Positions 16,601 to 28,722 of a stretch of DNA of 50,000 bases are shown here, in pieces. Below the pieces are notes generated by a model. That model had not been told where the DNA came from. It saw only the letters and a program-made list of their open reading frames with translations, and made no database searches. Source of the stretch: Chrysomallon squamiferum (lineage: Eukaryota > Mollusca > Gastropoda > Neomphalida > Peltospiridae); assembly GCA_012295275.1 (NCBI GenBank), contig CM022667.1, positions 12,160,038-12,210,037 of the forward strand. Direction: 5' to 3'. A program made the position numbers and the translations under genes. Positions within the stretch are counted from its first letter, which is position 1. Each line of letters starts with the position of its first letter.

Positions 16601-18546
16601 TATCATAATACACTAACTTCAAGATGTCTTTCAACTTTAACCCTAAATCTTTTCAACCGGTGTAATGTGACCCATACAAGCCGGCTTATTAACGGCGACA
16701 ATGCTGTTGTCATTTTACGACGGCATTATAATGACAGACATTGACAAACGACAGCATAGTTTGCGGTCATGTGATTAAGGTTTTGTTTACTATCAGAAAG
16801 GGTGTTGTCATTTTCACGGTGTCATCTTCGCTGTCCGCGTCACAAAGAAATCGATTTCCTTCTCCGAATGCTTAAATTAACAAGTAGGTCTTTAATTGTA
16901 GATTTCACAGAGCGTCAATGAAAAGGGGAGGAAAGAAACTGAAATTAATTATCTCCGATAACTTTTCTCTTTGAAATTAACATTGTCATCTGTTTCGTGT
17001 TGTGCTTTGAAATTAGCTTCTGAAGAATCACTGGTATTGACGCGTTATTTGTTTGTTTTATCTTCATTAAATCGGTTTGTAATTTGGCTGCACCACCTCC
17101 TGGAAATTGATATGGCTAATAATCAAGGATACTTCGTTGAAATGAGCATGTTTGTCCTTCAGGAACTTTTTTTTGAAAATTTTTTGCCATTTTGTGGAAA
17201 CAGAGAGAGAGAGAGAGAATGATATTTAGTATCATTTTAACTTACATTATTAAGTTTTAATATTGTTTACATTATAATAATGCATCGTTGAAATTAGTAT
17301 GTTATGCAGCAGTAATACGTCCTTGAAATTTACTTATTATTGATTTCCATCTGAATATTATGTTCCCAATACACAAATATTTATTTTTTTATTATATATA
17401 TTCTTATTATTGTTGTTTGGGTGTGTGTGTGTGTTTTGGAGGGGGCCAAAAATATTTTTTTTTTTGTTTTGTAAAATTACTTTTTTTTTTTATTTTGTTG
17501 TTCTTTTGTTTGTTGATTGGCTGGTTTCTTTTTAATTTTTATGATGTCCACTTGAAATTAATATGGAATTAACATGGAACAAATTAATATCATTTATTAT
17601 CTAAAGTCAGGTTTCCAATTCATTTAAAAAATATTTGTTACCAACAAAAGATTAAACGAATAGGGATTTCGATTATTGTTATTCATCAGACAATGATAAA
17701 TATTTACATATGTTTTATATGGGATGGAGTTGCATTTGCTATAACAAACAAACAAACAAATAAAATAAATGAATATATAAATAAATAAAGTAAGAAAAGA
17801 TACAACAAAAATGTTATAAAATAAATATACCTGTTCAACTGGGTTATGAAAAAAAATAGATAAATATATACTAAGTAAAAAATTAATGTTTTAAAGTATA
17901 TTATTGGATCAATTTGAAATAAAGGATATCTTACGTCAAAAAAATTATTAATAAAAAAAACAATAATAATAATAACAACAACAACCCTGAAAATAAATAG
18001 ATAATTAATAAATAAATAATGAAAATAAACAGATAAATAAATAATTAAATTAAATTAAATTAAATTAAATTAAATAACAAAAATACTACTAATAATAAAA
18101 ATAAAAACATAGCCTTTACCGGGACAGAAGCGCCGCGGAAATGTAGACAATTTTGTGTCTAATTCCCAATATTTAAATGTCGTTACACTTAATGACCTTG
18201 TTAAGCTTTCTACCCCAGCTCTGTTCAAAGCGACATCACAAAACTACATCAAAGAAGCTGGTATGAAAAAAAATCAATCCCAGGCTGTGTTGTATTGTAA
18301 CACGTGTATACGGCTACAAATTCGTTAAATGAATAATTGCTGTTATGTATGTAGTATCCACACCACGCGAATCTGTCTGCGCATGTCCCAGCAGCGAGAT
18401 CGAGGATTAAGGATTAAATGCGATTTCGTTCACGGCTACTTACAAGGGTAAACAGATTGCTGAATTCTGTTGATATTAAAATACGTCAGGAATGTCATGT
18501 GCGAGTTAGCTGTTTGCTGCCTGCTTAACTGCGTGTAGACCTTCTT
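16601..18546. other. Intergenic with degenerate TTGAAATTA motif series
   Basis: TTGAAATTA-like motifs recur near 16938, 16971, 17007, 17101, 17134, 17287, 17321 and 17551, suggesting an eroded tandem repeat. AAAT/TTAAA low complexity fills 17740-18110, including a TTAAA pentanucleotide array (18045-18077). Unique segments lie at 16660-16930 and 18120-18530. No gene seen. Confidence 0.6.
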
Positions 18547-18556
18547 ACTGTAAAAA

Positions 18557-18559
<3 letters not shown>

Positions 18560-18623
<64 letters not shown>

Positions 18624-18682
18624 ACGAGAATGAGATGCGAAAAAACAGAAAGAGAATGATTGACATAAGAAGAGAAAAAAAT

Positions 18683-18756
<74 letters not shown>
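18560..18756. repeat. Two GA arrays separated by about 65 bp
   Basis: GA runs at 18560-18619 and 18686-18755, with an A/G-rich spacer between them. Confidence 0.95.
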
Positions 18757-18757
<1 letters not shown>

Positions 18758-19292
18758 AAATATTAAGAGTGAAATAATTTTGGTTACTTTTACAACTTAA
18801 TAGTTTACATTTACTGATTTATCGAGTTTTTGTATTATTTATATACCCAGACACACACACACACACACATATTACAGGAGACAGTTTGAAATTCAAGCTC
18901 TAAACAAAAATATAGAAAAAAAAGGTATCCAAATTCCGTTTTTAAACACTAGAGACTTAACGAAAATAGAGGAATATCGAAAACAGATGCGAGCAAACAC
19001 CAACCCGCCATGCACACGACATGGAAACAGAAAAAGAAAAAAAAGAGTTAAAAAAAAAAGATATCTCAAATAAACTACGCAAACACATCGAAACTGCCCT
19101 CTGTTTCCAATACATCATTTGTATCTGTCTCAAAGGACCAAGTTGGAAAATTAAAAAGGAAAACAAACAAACATGTGCAGAACGCGACTTTTGACGTGAA
19201 ACTAAAGCTCCTCTGAAGATGGCTTTCTTCTGAATATGGCTGCCACGTGCTGTTTCTCACAATAGGGTAACCTACAGATGTCAGTGTGTGTG

Positions 19293-19294
<2 letters not shown>
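18757..19294. other. Intergenic, no gene seen
   Basis: A short CA array (18850-18868) and otherwise unique sequence with A-rich patches. No coding evidence. Confidence 0.6.

Positions 19295-19382
<88 letters not shown>
19295..19382. repeat. Perfect GA array, 88 bp
   Basis: An uninterrupted GA run on the plus strand, preceded by a short GT run. Confidence 0.97.
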
Positions 19383-19386
<4 letters not shown>

Positions 19387-19655
19387 TTATTATGTTTCCA
19401 ATATTTTATTTATTCAGCATGATAGTATTATTATTATTTCTGCAGCTGTTGTGGGTGAAGTATTCTTAAACCTAAATGTATCCATTATTTGATATCAAAA
19501 AATATATATTTAATACACTTATTTTTCTTCATTAGTTCATACAGAATAACAATGATGTTTACTGATATCAATAAATTGTGTCGTTAAGTTTGTATTGTAT
19601 TAATATCATAAAATGGTTAAGTGACAAGTCTCAAAATAGAAATAATAATAATTGA

Positions 19656-19701
<46 letters not shown>

Positions 19702-20738
19702 GAAGAAGAAGAAGAAGAAGAAGAAGAAGAAGAAGATTTCTGAATATCCAACAATCCAGCTTCATTAATATACACAAATGAAGACATCTGTTAAGCAAAA
19801 TCAAAACCGACAAAACATCTGAATGGAAAATCGTGCAAATAAATATTTTTTATTTCTTTATTTTTTTCTTTCTGTTGTTTTATTCAAGGTCTTTTTTATT
19901 ATTATTATTATTATTATTTTTTTTTTTTTTTTTTATCCACCATCCAGAAATGCACGAGGTCAATTTGACGTTTTACAAGACGGCTTAATAATACGATATT
20001 TTAATTACACTTTTATAAAGTGGGCTCGCTAACTTCAAAGTGCCGGCTTTGTCTTTGAAATAATAGCAACAGGGATTAAGTCAGAGACTGACTTGGAGAT
20101 TCGGGTTCCGAACTATTGATAAACAGTATTGTGATTTCGTTCCCAATGCTTCCATTGCCGATTTCTCACCCGTACAATCGGTCAGGGCTCGACTGCCATT
20201 GATTCTGGCGGCCATGTTGAATAGGGAATTGTGCGGCTATTGTTGCACGTGACAGGCGCCGTATTGAACGACAATTCTGTGAGCTGCACTTTTCACGGCG
20301 AAGTTGAAACGGTTGGTTTTGAAACAGAAACAAAAGTCATTGGTGTATTTATTGGATGAAGAAAAAAAAAGAAGAAGAAGAAGAAGAAGATGGAAGGGTC
20401 GAAATAAGAATAACAAACAGTGACAGTGATGAAAACCAGAAAGGAAAATAGTCGCTAAACGTTAATACGTGTATCAGTGACGCCAAACAGACAAATGGCA
20501 ACTTTTCTACTTCTGTTTTTTTTTTTTATTTTTTTTATTTTTTTTTTTTTTTTTTTATTTTTGGTTTCTTTTTCGTGTTACGGTAGCAGAATGAAAGGAA
20601 ATCTTACAAAAAGCGGCTTTATGTTGTTAATAGAAGAATAAAAATGGGAAAATAATTTAAGCAAAATCATTCAAAGCATACATTTATTTTAACAACTCGC
20701 ATATTTCGTCATAAATATATAACATTTTTTTTTTTTTT

Positions 20739-20784
<46 letters not shown>

Positions 20785-20923
20785 ACGCAGAATAAATAAA
20801 TAATAATAATCCGAAATAATATAGCTAAATTTTTCTTTATAATTATTATTTTTTTAATTACTCTTTGTTTCTAATGAAAGATTATAAAAAAATTCATTTG
20901 TATCTTATATCAGCATCATATTG

Positions 20924-20954
<31 letters not shown>

Positions 20955-21184
20955 TTTATTATTATTATTATTATTATGATTACTATTATTATTATTATTA
21001 TCAATTACAATGTAAATGATTAATTTGTCTTTGTATTCATATTTAATCATCTAATCATTACTTCATTATTCATTCAATCGTTTCTTTTCATAAATTTTCG
21101 CCATTTTCCTGAATTAAAGTCACCGTATTTATTTTATTTTTATTCTCCTTTTTTCAACAACAACAACGAAAACAAGAAAAAGAA

Positions 21185-21227
<43 letters not shown>

Positions 21228-21723
21228 AATCTCTCTATTAACCAATTCTATCCCTCTCATCGAAATTTCCTCACATCATCAATTTTACCCAACTGTCGAG
21301 ACTTCGAGTTTTGGAAATCTATCTGCCGAAGACATCTGTTTCCTTGTCTTTATCGGGGACGCGGTCGTTGTACTACACCGCGGCGACGTCTGATAGACAA
21401 TGTTAATCTGGAATTAAACAAGGGCTAAAGGTGTTTGTGTGGCCACTTAATTAACTTCGGGTGGAATCAGGTTTCAGGTGGTCACTTTCGATTGCACGCC
21501 CTGCGTAAGGAGCTTAGCGATCGTTTTATTGTGTAAACCGTTGTCTGTTGTCGACTCACGTTCAAAAAGGAAAACCGTTATTTAACAGTTTTCTAAGCGA
21601 AGATTTTAGGTGTTTGTTTAGGTTTGTTGCCGTCAGTTAATGTGAAATTTATTTTTAGTTATAAATCCTTTTTGTTGTTGTTATTTTGGGGTTTTTTTGG
21701 GGGGTTCTGTTATTTAATAAGTG

Positions 21724-21725
<2 letters not shown>
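19383..21725. other. Intergenic repeats and two unique islands
   Basis: AAT then AAG arrays (19656-19736), poly-T (about 19917-19934, 20519-20560), AAT/TTA arrays (20741-20782, 20921-21000) and poly-A (21191-21226). Unique, complex, higher-GC segments at about 20030-20320 and 21240-21640 are candidate regulatory DNA. No coding signature. Confidence 0.6.

Positions 21726-21772
<47 letters not shown>
21726..21772. repeat. GT dinucleotide array
   Basis: About 23 GT units in one run. Confidence 0.96.
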
Positions 21773-21776
<4 letters not shown>

Positions 21777-22617
21777 TGTTTGTGTGTGAATACAGTGTAA
21801 ATAAGAAAGTGAAGCCTACATATTTTAAGAATCTTAAAGTGTGAAATTATTTTTTTTTTTTTTTTTTTTATTCACTTTTCTTATAAGTTTTTTTAAATTA
21901 TTAATATTATGTTGACGTCTACGAGAAAAGTATAAAAATAGATTATAAAAAAAAAAACTAAAAACAAAATAACAAAGTATCAAAATAAATAAACAAATAA
22001 AATAAATAAATAAATAAGAGGGGAAAAAAAAAAGAAAAACAAATATATAAATAAATTTTAGACTATATTACATTCTATCATTTCATTTTTTTTTTTTTTT
22101 GAAGCTCATATGTTTTTCCTGAATGTCAAACATTTTACATTAAAAATAAATCGATGATTTACTGACACTGAATACTTTATTAAATAACCTTTGAACCGAA
22201 ACCCACACGGCTGGTATAAAATCGAATGGTCTTGAAACTCAATAATAACGTTCTGGAACCTCTCTAGAAACAGTACCTGTTACTAAAGCAATATTTCACG
22301 ATGTACATCAACTACTATAACATTATTCCCAGAATATGAAGGATGTTGTTGACAAATGATACAAAATTTCTTTGTGAGATTTTCAAAGATTTCAGTATCG
22401 ATTGACTAACTAATGAAGAGATTATACTTAACAGACCGCTAAATCCACCAAATCTAAGTCATTACACGATTTTCTTATATGTTGTATTGATATTTTTATT
22501 GTGTTGTGTTGTGTGCGTATATACTTAATCGTACAAATGTCCGTTAAATTTCAAATGCTTTTCTACTTAATATTAGTTTGTTATTCATTGTGTTTGTTCT
22601 GCAGTAAAATTTGAAAC

Positions 22618-22657
<40 letters not shown>

Positions 22658-23851
22658 TATTCATTAATGGTAATAGTGATGGTATTAATAATAATCACAG
22701 TAGAAACAATAAATAACAGAAGTAGAGAAAGTGGCTGTTGTAGTTAAAGTAGTACAATCTGTGACACAGCTGTAGTAGTGGTTATAAAACCAACATTTTC
22801 AGCAACGTTCAAGAAACAAAAAAGAAAAATTAGCGTAAATAATACGAGAAGATAACGACAACATTTATAACTGTGAAAAAAAAAAAAAATAAAAATATAT
22901 ATATATATACATACACAAAACAATCGTTCCATATAATCTTATTTTAATATCGCATATATATTTTGATCACAATCTATATATTTAGTAGATTACAAAAGTT
23001 TCATTTCACATTAGTATCAATCGCAAGAACAAAGTTTATGAGTGGATCAAAATGTGGCAGCCCTCTTATTAATACACAAACCAATATAATTTATACACCA
23101 GTTCTTCAACAACTCAGTGGTAGTCTCCATCATCTCTGAGTCATGCACACAGTTTATACACGAATATTCTATTAGGACAAGTCAGTGAATCTTCACCCGT
23201 ACGCCACTGGTACAAGGTTAGTCTAAAGTGGCAGTCCTCTCCACTGCATTCTGATATACTGATAACTATAACAAATTACACACACACCAATGTATCCTTT
23301 GATCAAACAAGCTGCAGTTTTCTTGTATTCTAAAACTGTGCAGAAACAAATATTTAAAATAATTTTTGTTTGTTTCTGATTCCAAGCGTCATTATCGCTT
23401 ATATTGTTTTTATTCATATTTTGTGCTAAGCGTTTATTTGTGGGGTTTTTTTCTTCACATTATTATGTTCCCTGTGCGTACATAATCAGAATTCATACAT
23501 TCATAAGTTAATTTAATTAGTGTTAAAGTATTAAATGATAATAATATATAACTCTTAAATATTTTTTTTTTTATCTCCGAGTCATAATATTATCAGACAC
23601 ATACATATGCACAGAAACACATATTATTAAAAACTCTCTTTATATCATGCCCAGAATAGAATTTGTTTCGTTACTATAATAATTATTAAACACAAAGTTA
23701 TCTTATCCCGCATCAAGTTTCTTCTTTATTTAAGCGTTTCTGTCAGAGAAAGTTGAAAGTAGTGTGATTATATAAAAAAATTCAAAATAAAAATATTTAA
23801 GTAATGATGATGTTGATGATTATAACGACGCTGATGATGATGATGATGATG

Positions 23852-23912
<61 letters not shown>

Positions 23913-23915
23913 TAA

Positions 23916-23947
<32 letters not shown>

Positions 23948-25025
23948 GAAGAAAATATATAACCGAAGTTTTAAGTATCTACTATTTTTCCCGAAAATAA
24001 TTTTTGTAATTTATTTCAAATCTTTTAACAGATATATATAATTATCACACATTTCTTGCAATGAGGACAGCAGCTTTGATAAATTTTACATATTACGTTC
24101 TCATTCATAAATAATTAAATTTTTTAAATATTAGAACTAAAGAAATAAATAACCTCACTGCAAAAAAAAAAAAAAAACCCCCAAAACCCCCGAGTATATC
24201 AAAATCACGACAAAACTTGAGCCATCGCATCAAAAAAACAAAAAAAAAAAAACAAGATTTAACTACAAGTCTCGCCTTGCGAATAACAAACATCGTCATA
24301 AACGAATCCATAAGTTTTTAAAATGGGAGGGCATTAAGTCTTTCCTTTCTTATATGTTAAACTCACAACTGACCGGCGATTTACAAATAAAATGGTTTTC
24401 TCCTTCATAACGCTAATTTGCTGACATACCCATTAACTCGAGGCAGTTTTATATTCCGTGGTGGAGGTCAAAAATCCTGTGGCAGAACAGCGAACACAAA
24501 AAGTCAATTAACTCGGCACTTGAGCGCGCACAGCGAGAAGCAACTTTAAGAGTTTTTGGTTGAGTTTTTCATACACAGTCATGCAGGTTCTATTGTGTAA
24601 CGGGCATGCGAGATAATTCGCCTATGAATCTGCTTCCACGATGGACTTGGAAGAATTGCAAGATTACGTTTTTCAATAAGAATCTTCAGTGTAAATCACC
24701 GTGGCGCCCAGAGAAAGTTCGTTTTTTTTTTTTTTTTTTTTTTTTTTGAAAAATGAGTGCGTCGTATAATTTTTAAATCATTTTTTTTTTTTTTTTTTTT
24801 TTTTTTTTGAGATTTTCGGTGATTCAGCTGCGAAAGAAAGGTTCTTCTGTTTGTCGTTTGTTAGCACAGATTTGATTTATTTATTTGTTTATTTGTTTGT
24901 TTGTTTGTTTGTTTTGGCTTGTTTCTATTCTCTGTTCACATATTTTGACTTAAGTTAACATTGTTTAAACAGTTAAAAATGAAACTATTACTTGAATAAG
25001 TCTAGAAAACTGAACTATTTATTTA

Positions 25026-25061
<36 letters not shown>

Positions 25062-25599
25062 AAATAATTTTATGGAGTCTCTTTTTTCGTTAACTCTTAT
25101 TTATTTTTTATTTTGTTTTTACTCCCAGGTTGCTCTTATAAACAAAATTCAATATTTTTATTTACGAATGCAGATTGAGTTACATTTAACTTTAGAGAAA
25201 AAAAAACCCTGCTATAACAAACAAACAAACAAACAAACAAACAAATAAATAAATAAAGTAAGAAAAGAGAAAAGAAATGTTATCTCATAAATTTTATAAA
25301 GACAGAATAGTTTTGTTTCCACATACCATTATTAAAACTTTATATTTGAAACATGCTGTCAGTATTGTCGTTTATGCATTCCACTTTTCAAAACATGTTC
25401 TTTTTATATATATATATAATTTATTACATACTTCTTTACGTCGTCACAGTGGTGGCTGCTGTAGCTATTATTGTAGCATCTGTTTGTATTCAATAATCCC
25501 TTACATAATTTTCATATTCTATATACCTTTAAAAAAAAAAAAAAAAAAAAAAAGTTTCAGCTTTTTGTATTATATACCTTTAGTAACATATACATAGTT
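21773..25599. other. Region beyond the Iroquois 3' end, no gene seen
   Basis: TTA array (22618-22658), ATG/AAT/AAAT compound array (23836-23946), two poly-T runs (24722-24747, 24781-24809), TTA (25026-25060), CAAA (25218-25248) and poly-A (about 25531-25553). Unique higher-GC sequence lies at about 24370-24710. The GTGGCAGTCCTCT-like cluster at 23045-23250 also falls here. Confidence 0.6.
23045..23250. repeat. Second cluster of GTGGCAGTCCTCT-like repeats
   Basis: Copies read GTGGCAGCCCTCTTATTAAT near 23053, AGTGGTAGTCTCCATC near 23117 and AGTGGCAGTCCTCTCCACTG near 23227. They resemble the repeats in intron 3 around 28.2-28.7 kb. Confidence 0.4.
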
Positions 25600-25953
25600 A
25601 CATAGTTTGATATTTCACATTTTATAATGTGCTATTTTTCACATTTTTCTTATTCATATTGTCTTAATATTCACATTTTATAATGTGCTGTTTTTCACAT
25701 TTTCTTTTGCTCTCAAAGTTTCATTGTTTCCTCTTATCTAGTACTTAATAGTCGCATTCTTCACTTGTTTTTATTTTCACATTTTCGAACGCTTTCATAA
25801 CGTGTTAAAGTTGATAACTGTCTTGTATTTTACAATGTCTAATTTTTCACCTTTTCATTGTGCTTCAGAATATGTCATTCTTCACATTACCTTATGCTTT
25901 TACATTCACAGTCTTAAAATTCACAGTTAATTAATCGTTTTAGTCTAAATCCT
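25600..25953 (-). repeat. Probable 3' UTR with degenerate TTCACATTTT repeats
   Basis: Directly after the stop codon, the plus strand repeats a TTCACATTTTATAATGTGCT unit clearly twice (near 25607 and 25668). Each copy is followed by a TTTTTCACATTTT segment. Looser echoes of TTCACATTTT and TTCACATTA continue to about 25925. The core has CACATT and AATGTG arms and could form a small hairpin in RNA. Its placement in the 3' UTR is inferred. Confidence 0.5.
25770..25775 (-). terminator. Candidate polyadenylation signal for Iroquois gene
   Basis: The minus strand reads AATAAA here, about 180 nt past the stop codon. This hexamer is common by chance in such AT-rich DNA, and another copy lies near 25420-25425. 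Position is the only support; RNA 3' ends would decide. Confidence 0.25.
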
Positions 25954-26575
25954 TCATTCCATTGCAGGACTGGTACAAAGCTGATTTAACTGTGAATATG
26001 CTCGGCCGATATTGCTTGCGATTAGTCTACTGGGCAACGGCGTTATTCCTTGAGAGAGAGCACTCTCCTCGCCCTTCAAACCCGTTAAACTGAAAGAACT
26101 ACCCGTATACAGAGAACTCCCCGGTAGAACTCTTTCACCCCACGGTTCACCCCCTAAAGGTAGAGAGAGGTGTTTGTCTTCGGGAAATTGTCCGGAGGAT
26201 GCCGAGTAGTTCCGAATGGTGGCATTGGTGTTTAGGTACCCTGTGTCGGAGGTCGCCACGCGAGCGAGAGACCAGATTTTCGGGGCAGACCGTTGGGATC
26301 GCACGAACCAGTGATGTCATTGAAACTGCCGTTTACGTCACTCAGTCCCGAGTCGTTGCTGTTTGAACACAAAGAGTCCGGGCGTTTGCCGTCTGCTGGG
26401 GGGGATACTCCCAGACCCATCCCTGCTGGCGCCGAGGGGTTTAAGGGTGACGTCACTGAAGCATGCGCACTCTCGTTTGGTAAACTTCCTAGCAACGATC
26501 TGTTCGCCTCACCTGGGAAACTTGGTACTCGATTTCCAAGATTTGTTTCTAGTAGATGGTCTTTTGGTTTCCTTT
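25954..26575 (-). CDS. Irx: Iroquois homeobox gene, exon D (C-terminal exon, apparent frameshift)
   Basis: This terminal exon begins after a long pyrimidine tract and CAG (AG at 26577-26576). Its first two bases complete a Glu codon with exon C, giving VTK-E-RKPKDHLLETN. The first frame runs through SNDSGLSDVNGSFNDITG and SCDPNGL. The next frame then carries PKIWSLARVATSD, the short motif conserved C-terminally in Iroquois proteins (probably what SMART calls IRO). It continues to SQLNQLCTSPAME and a TGA at 25956-25954, an end that resembles the SQLDLC...SP ends of vertebrate IRX proteins. The first frame, if followed, stops at TAA by 26232. The second frame is closed upstream by TGA at 26319-26317. 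Both halves look like family sequence, so a single missing base near 26277-26316 is the simplest explanation. The exon is real; whether the lesion is biological or an assembly error is open. Confidence 0.88.
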
Positions 26576-28229
26576 CTGAAAAAAAAAAAAAATATAAAAA
26601 TAAATAAAAATTAATACAATAAAACAAATGTATGCTGATAGTAATTCTAATAGTGGTCTATTGATATTTTATTGCCATTCAAAATAACCAGATACAAATT
26701 ATTTTATTTATTTATTTACTTTTTTTTTTTTTATTTATTTATTTATTATTATTATTATTATTAATTCTATTATGAATGTTTTATGATTATTATGATTATT
26801 ATTATTATTATTATTATTATTATTTTCATAAAAAAAGAATATTTTAAGGGAAATAATATTGTGAATTTCTCCTACAACTCACCCCATAAAGCTAAAGATA
26901 GGGATTTTTTTAAATAATTGCCAAATTGTTTCAAAAACGTTCCCAATATAACTGAAGAGTATAAAATAATATTTTTTATATAAATGATTTTCTTAATGCA
27001 ATAATTAATAATGTTCAGCTGAAGTAAATGTCAAGAAAAAAAAAGAAAGACAGATATACACAACGAACCTTGAAAACTTTAGTACAACTGTTTTGTAGGT
27101 GTTTTTTTTTTACATCTTTTATCCGTGCTAAATTATAAAATATACTGTTTTAGACAAATTGCCACTTATCCGATTAAAAACTATATTATTCCCTACAAAA
27201 CAAGATCTCAAGAATTTTCTACGCAAAGAAATAAGTTTAAGAGAAAAATAGTTTAAACAAAAAAAAAATTTTTTTTTTTTTTTTTCCTAGAAATTCACAC
27301 AGAACAATTACACAGTCGGTAAACCTGCAGGTTATTTAAATTTCCGAGAACAACGAGTTTCACAATAACGTCTGAATTTTTTTTTTTTTTTTTTTTTTGT
27401 AATACTCGGCTGTTTCAAAACCAGGAAGTATTATGAATTGATTTGCTTTAAAATGTTCAATTGTTCTTGTGTGTCTCTCCCAACCAGGCAGGAAATCTTA
27501 ATGTCTCAAATGCATTGTTCATTGATGAAACCGGTGTACGTTGTTGAGAAAGTTAAGCTTTTAAATTAAGTGCTAGTGTCATTAAGAAGATTTAGAAGAA
27601 GAAGATGATTAAAAAAAAAAAAAAAAAATTAATAATAATAAAGTTCAAGCGAAGTTTAATTGTTGACAAGTTGATGTAACATGCGTCTGTGAAGTAAAAA
27701 AAAATATATTTTAAATTGTGTGTGTGTGTGTGTGTGTGCAACGAGCTTATTTTACATATTTTTATAGTTATTGTGAATACAGTTTGGTGTGAGTCAATAA
27801 TAATAATAATAAAGGATTTTATGTTACGTGATTTTATTACGTGTTTATAATAATGTGATAAAGGCATTCAGCAGCTGATTCTCTCACAACTAAATATATA
27901 ACCATGCATCTTGCCTTAAACACGTATGTTTGATCATTTCGATAAATTAATACAAAGGCTGGAACTTGAAACAGCTTTGAAAATTAAAAATTAAATAAAT
28001 AATAATAAATAATTAATTAATTAATTAATTAATGAGGTCTTACTGAAATCATGTCTGTTGTTTACATTATAATCAATATCATTTATTAATATATCTAAAT
28101 TTTAAGTTTAATATCTATGGTATATTTGCTCTTAATGAAATTCATTGAAATCTTATTTCATGCATGTCATCGCTTCATTAAATGCAAGACATCAAAATAT
28201 CTGCTGCTGTTCCTCACAGCACAGGATGA

Positions 28230-28722
28230 CTAGAAATGTGGCAGTCTTCCTAGCTGGACTGTTTCAACAGTGATATTTTCTCTGTTAATTCACTCTGACC
28301 GCTGATACGATCTTATGCGACATACAAATGAAAGTCGTCTTCGATTCTTTTTCATACTTCTAGCAGCCTGTTACTTTCTGATGTTATCCCCGATCTTAAA
28401 AGTGTCTGTCCTCTCTTCTGTAATACGATATTCTCTATTTTTATGAAACTATTCTTAACATTAAGTACGGATGCCATATTCTTTGCGTTCTAAAAATACT
28501 ATGGCTTCTGATGCAATTATCAAGACTCTAAGTGGCATTCTTCTGTTTAATATTAAGGCCGTTATATGCCACATATGATCCTTGTTGAAACGAAGAGTGG
28601 CAGACCTCTTCACAGCAGGCCAGACCCTCCTCCTACGATAACATCCCAGCTGGACAGAAAAGTGGCAGTCCTCTTTCCTTTCCCCGCACTATGGTGGCAG
28701 TCCTCTTTCCCGCACTATGGCA
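28230..28722. repeat. Degenerate GTGGCAGTCCTCTT repeats
   Basis: AGTGGCAGTCCTCTTTCC occurs twice in a local tandem (28662-28721), each copy followed by a CCGCACTATGG segment. Looser copies lie near 28236, 28400, 28531 and 28599. A related cluster lies at 23051-23240. This may be an old dispersed or tandem element; I do not recognise the family. Confidence 0.5.

Noticed and set aside
26293-26614. Plus-strand open frames of 83-104 codons
   Set aside because: Antisense shadows of the Iroquois terminal exon.
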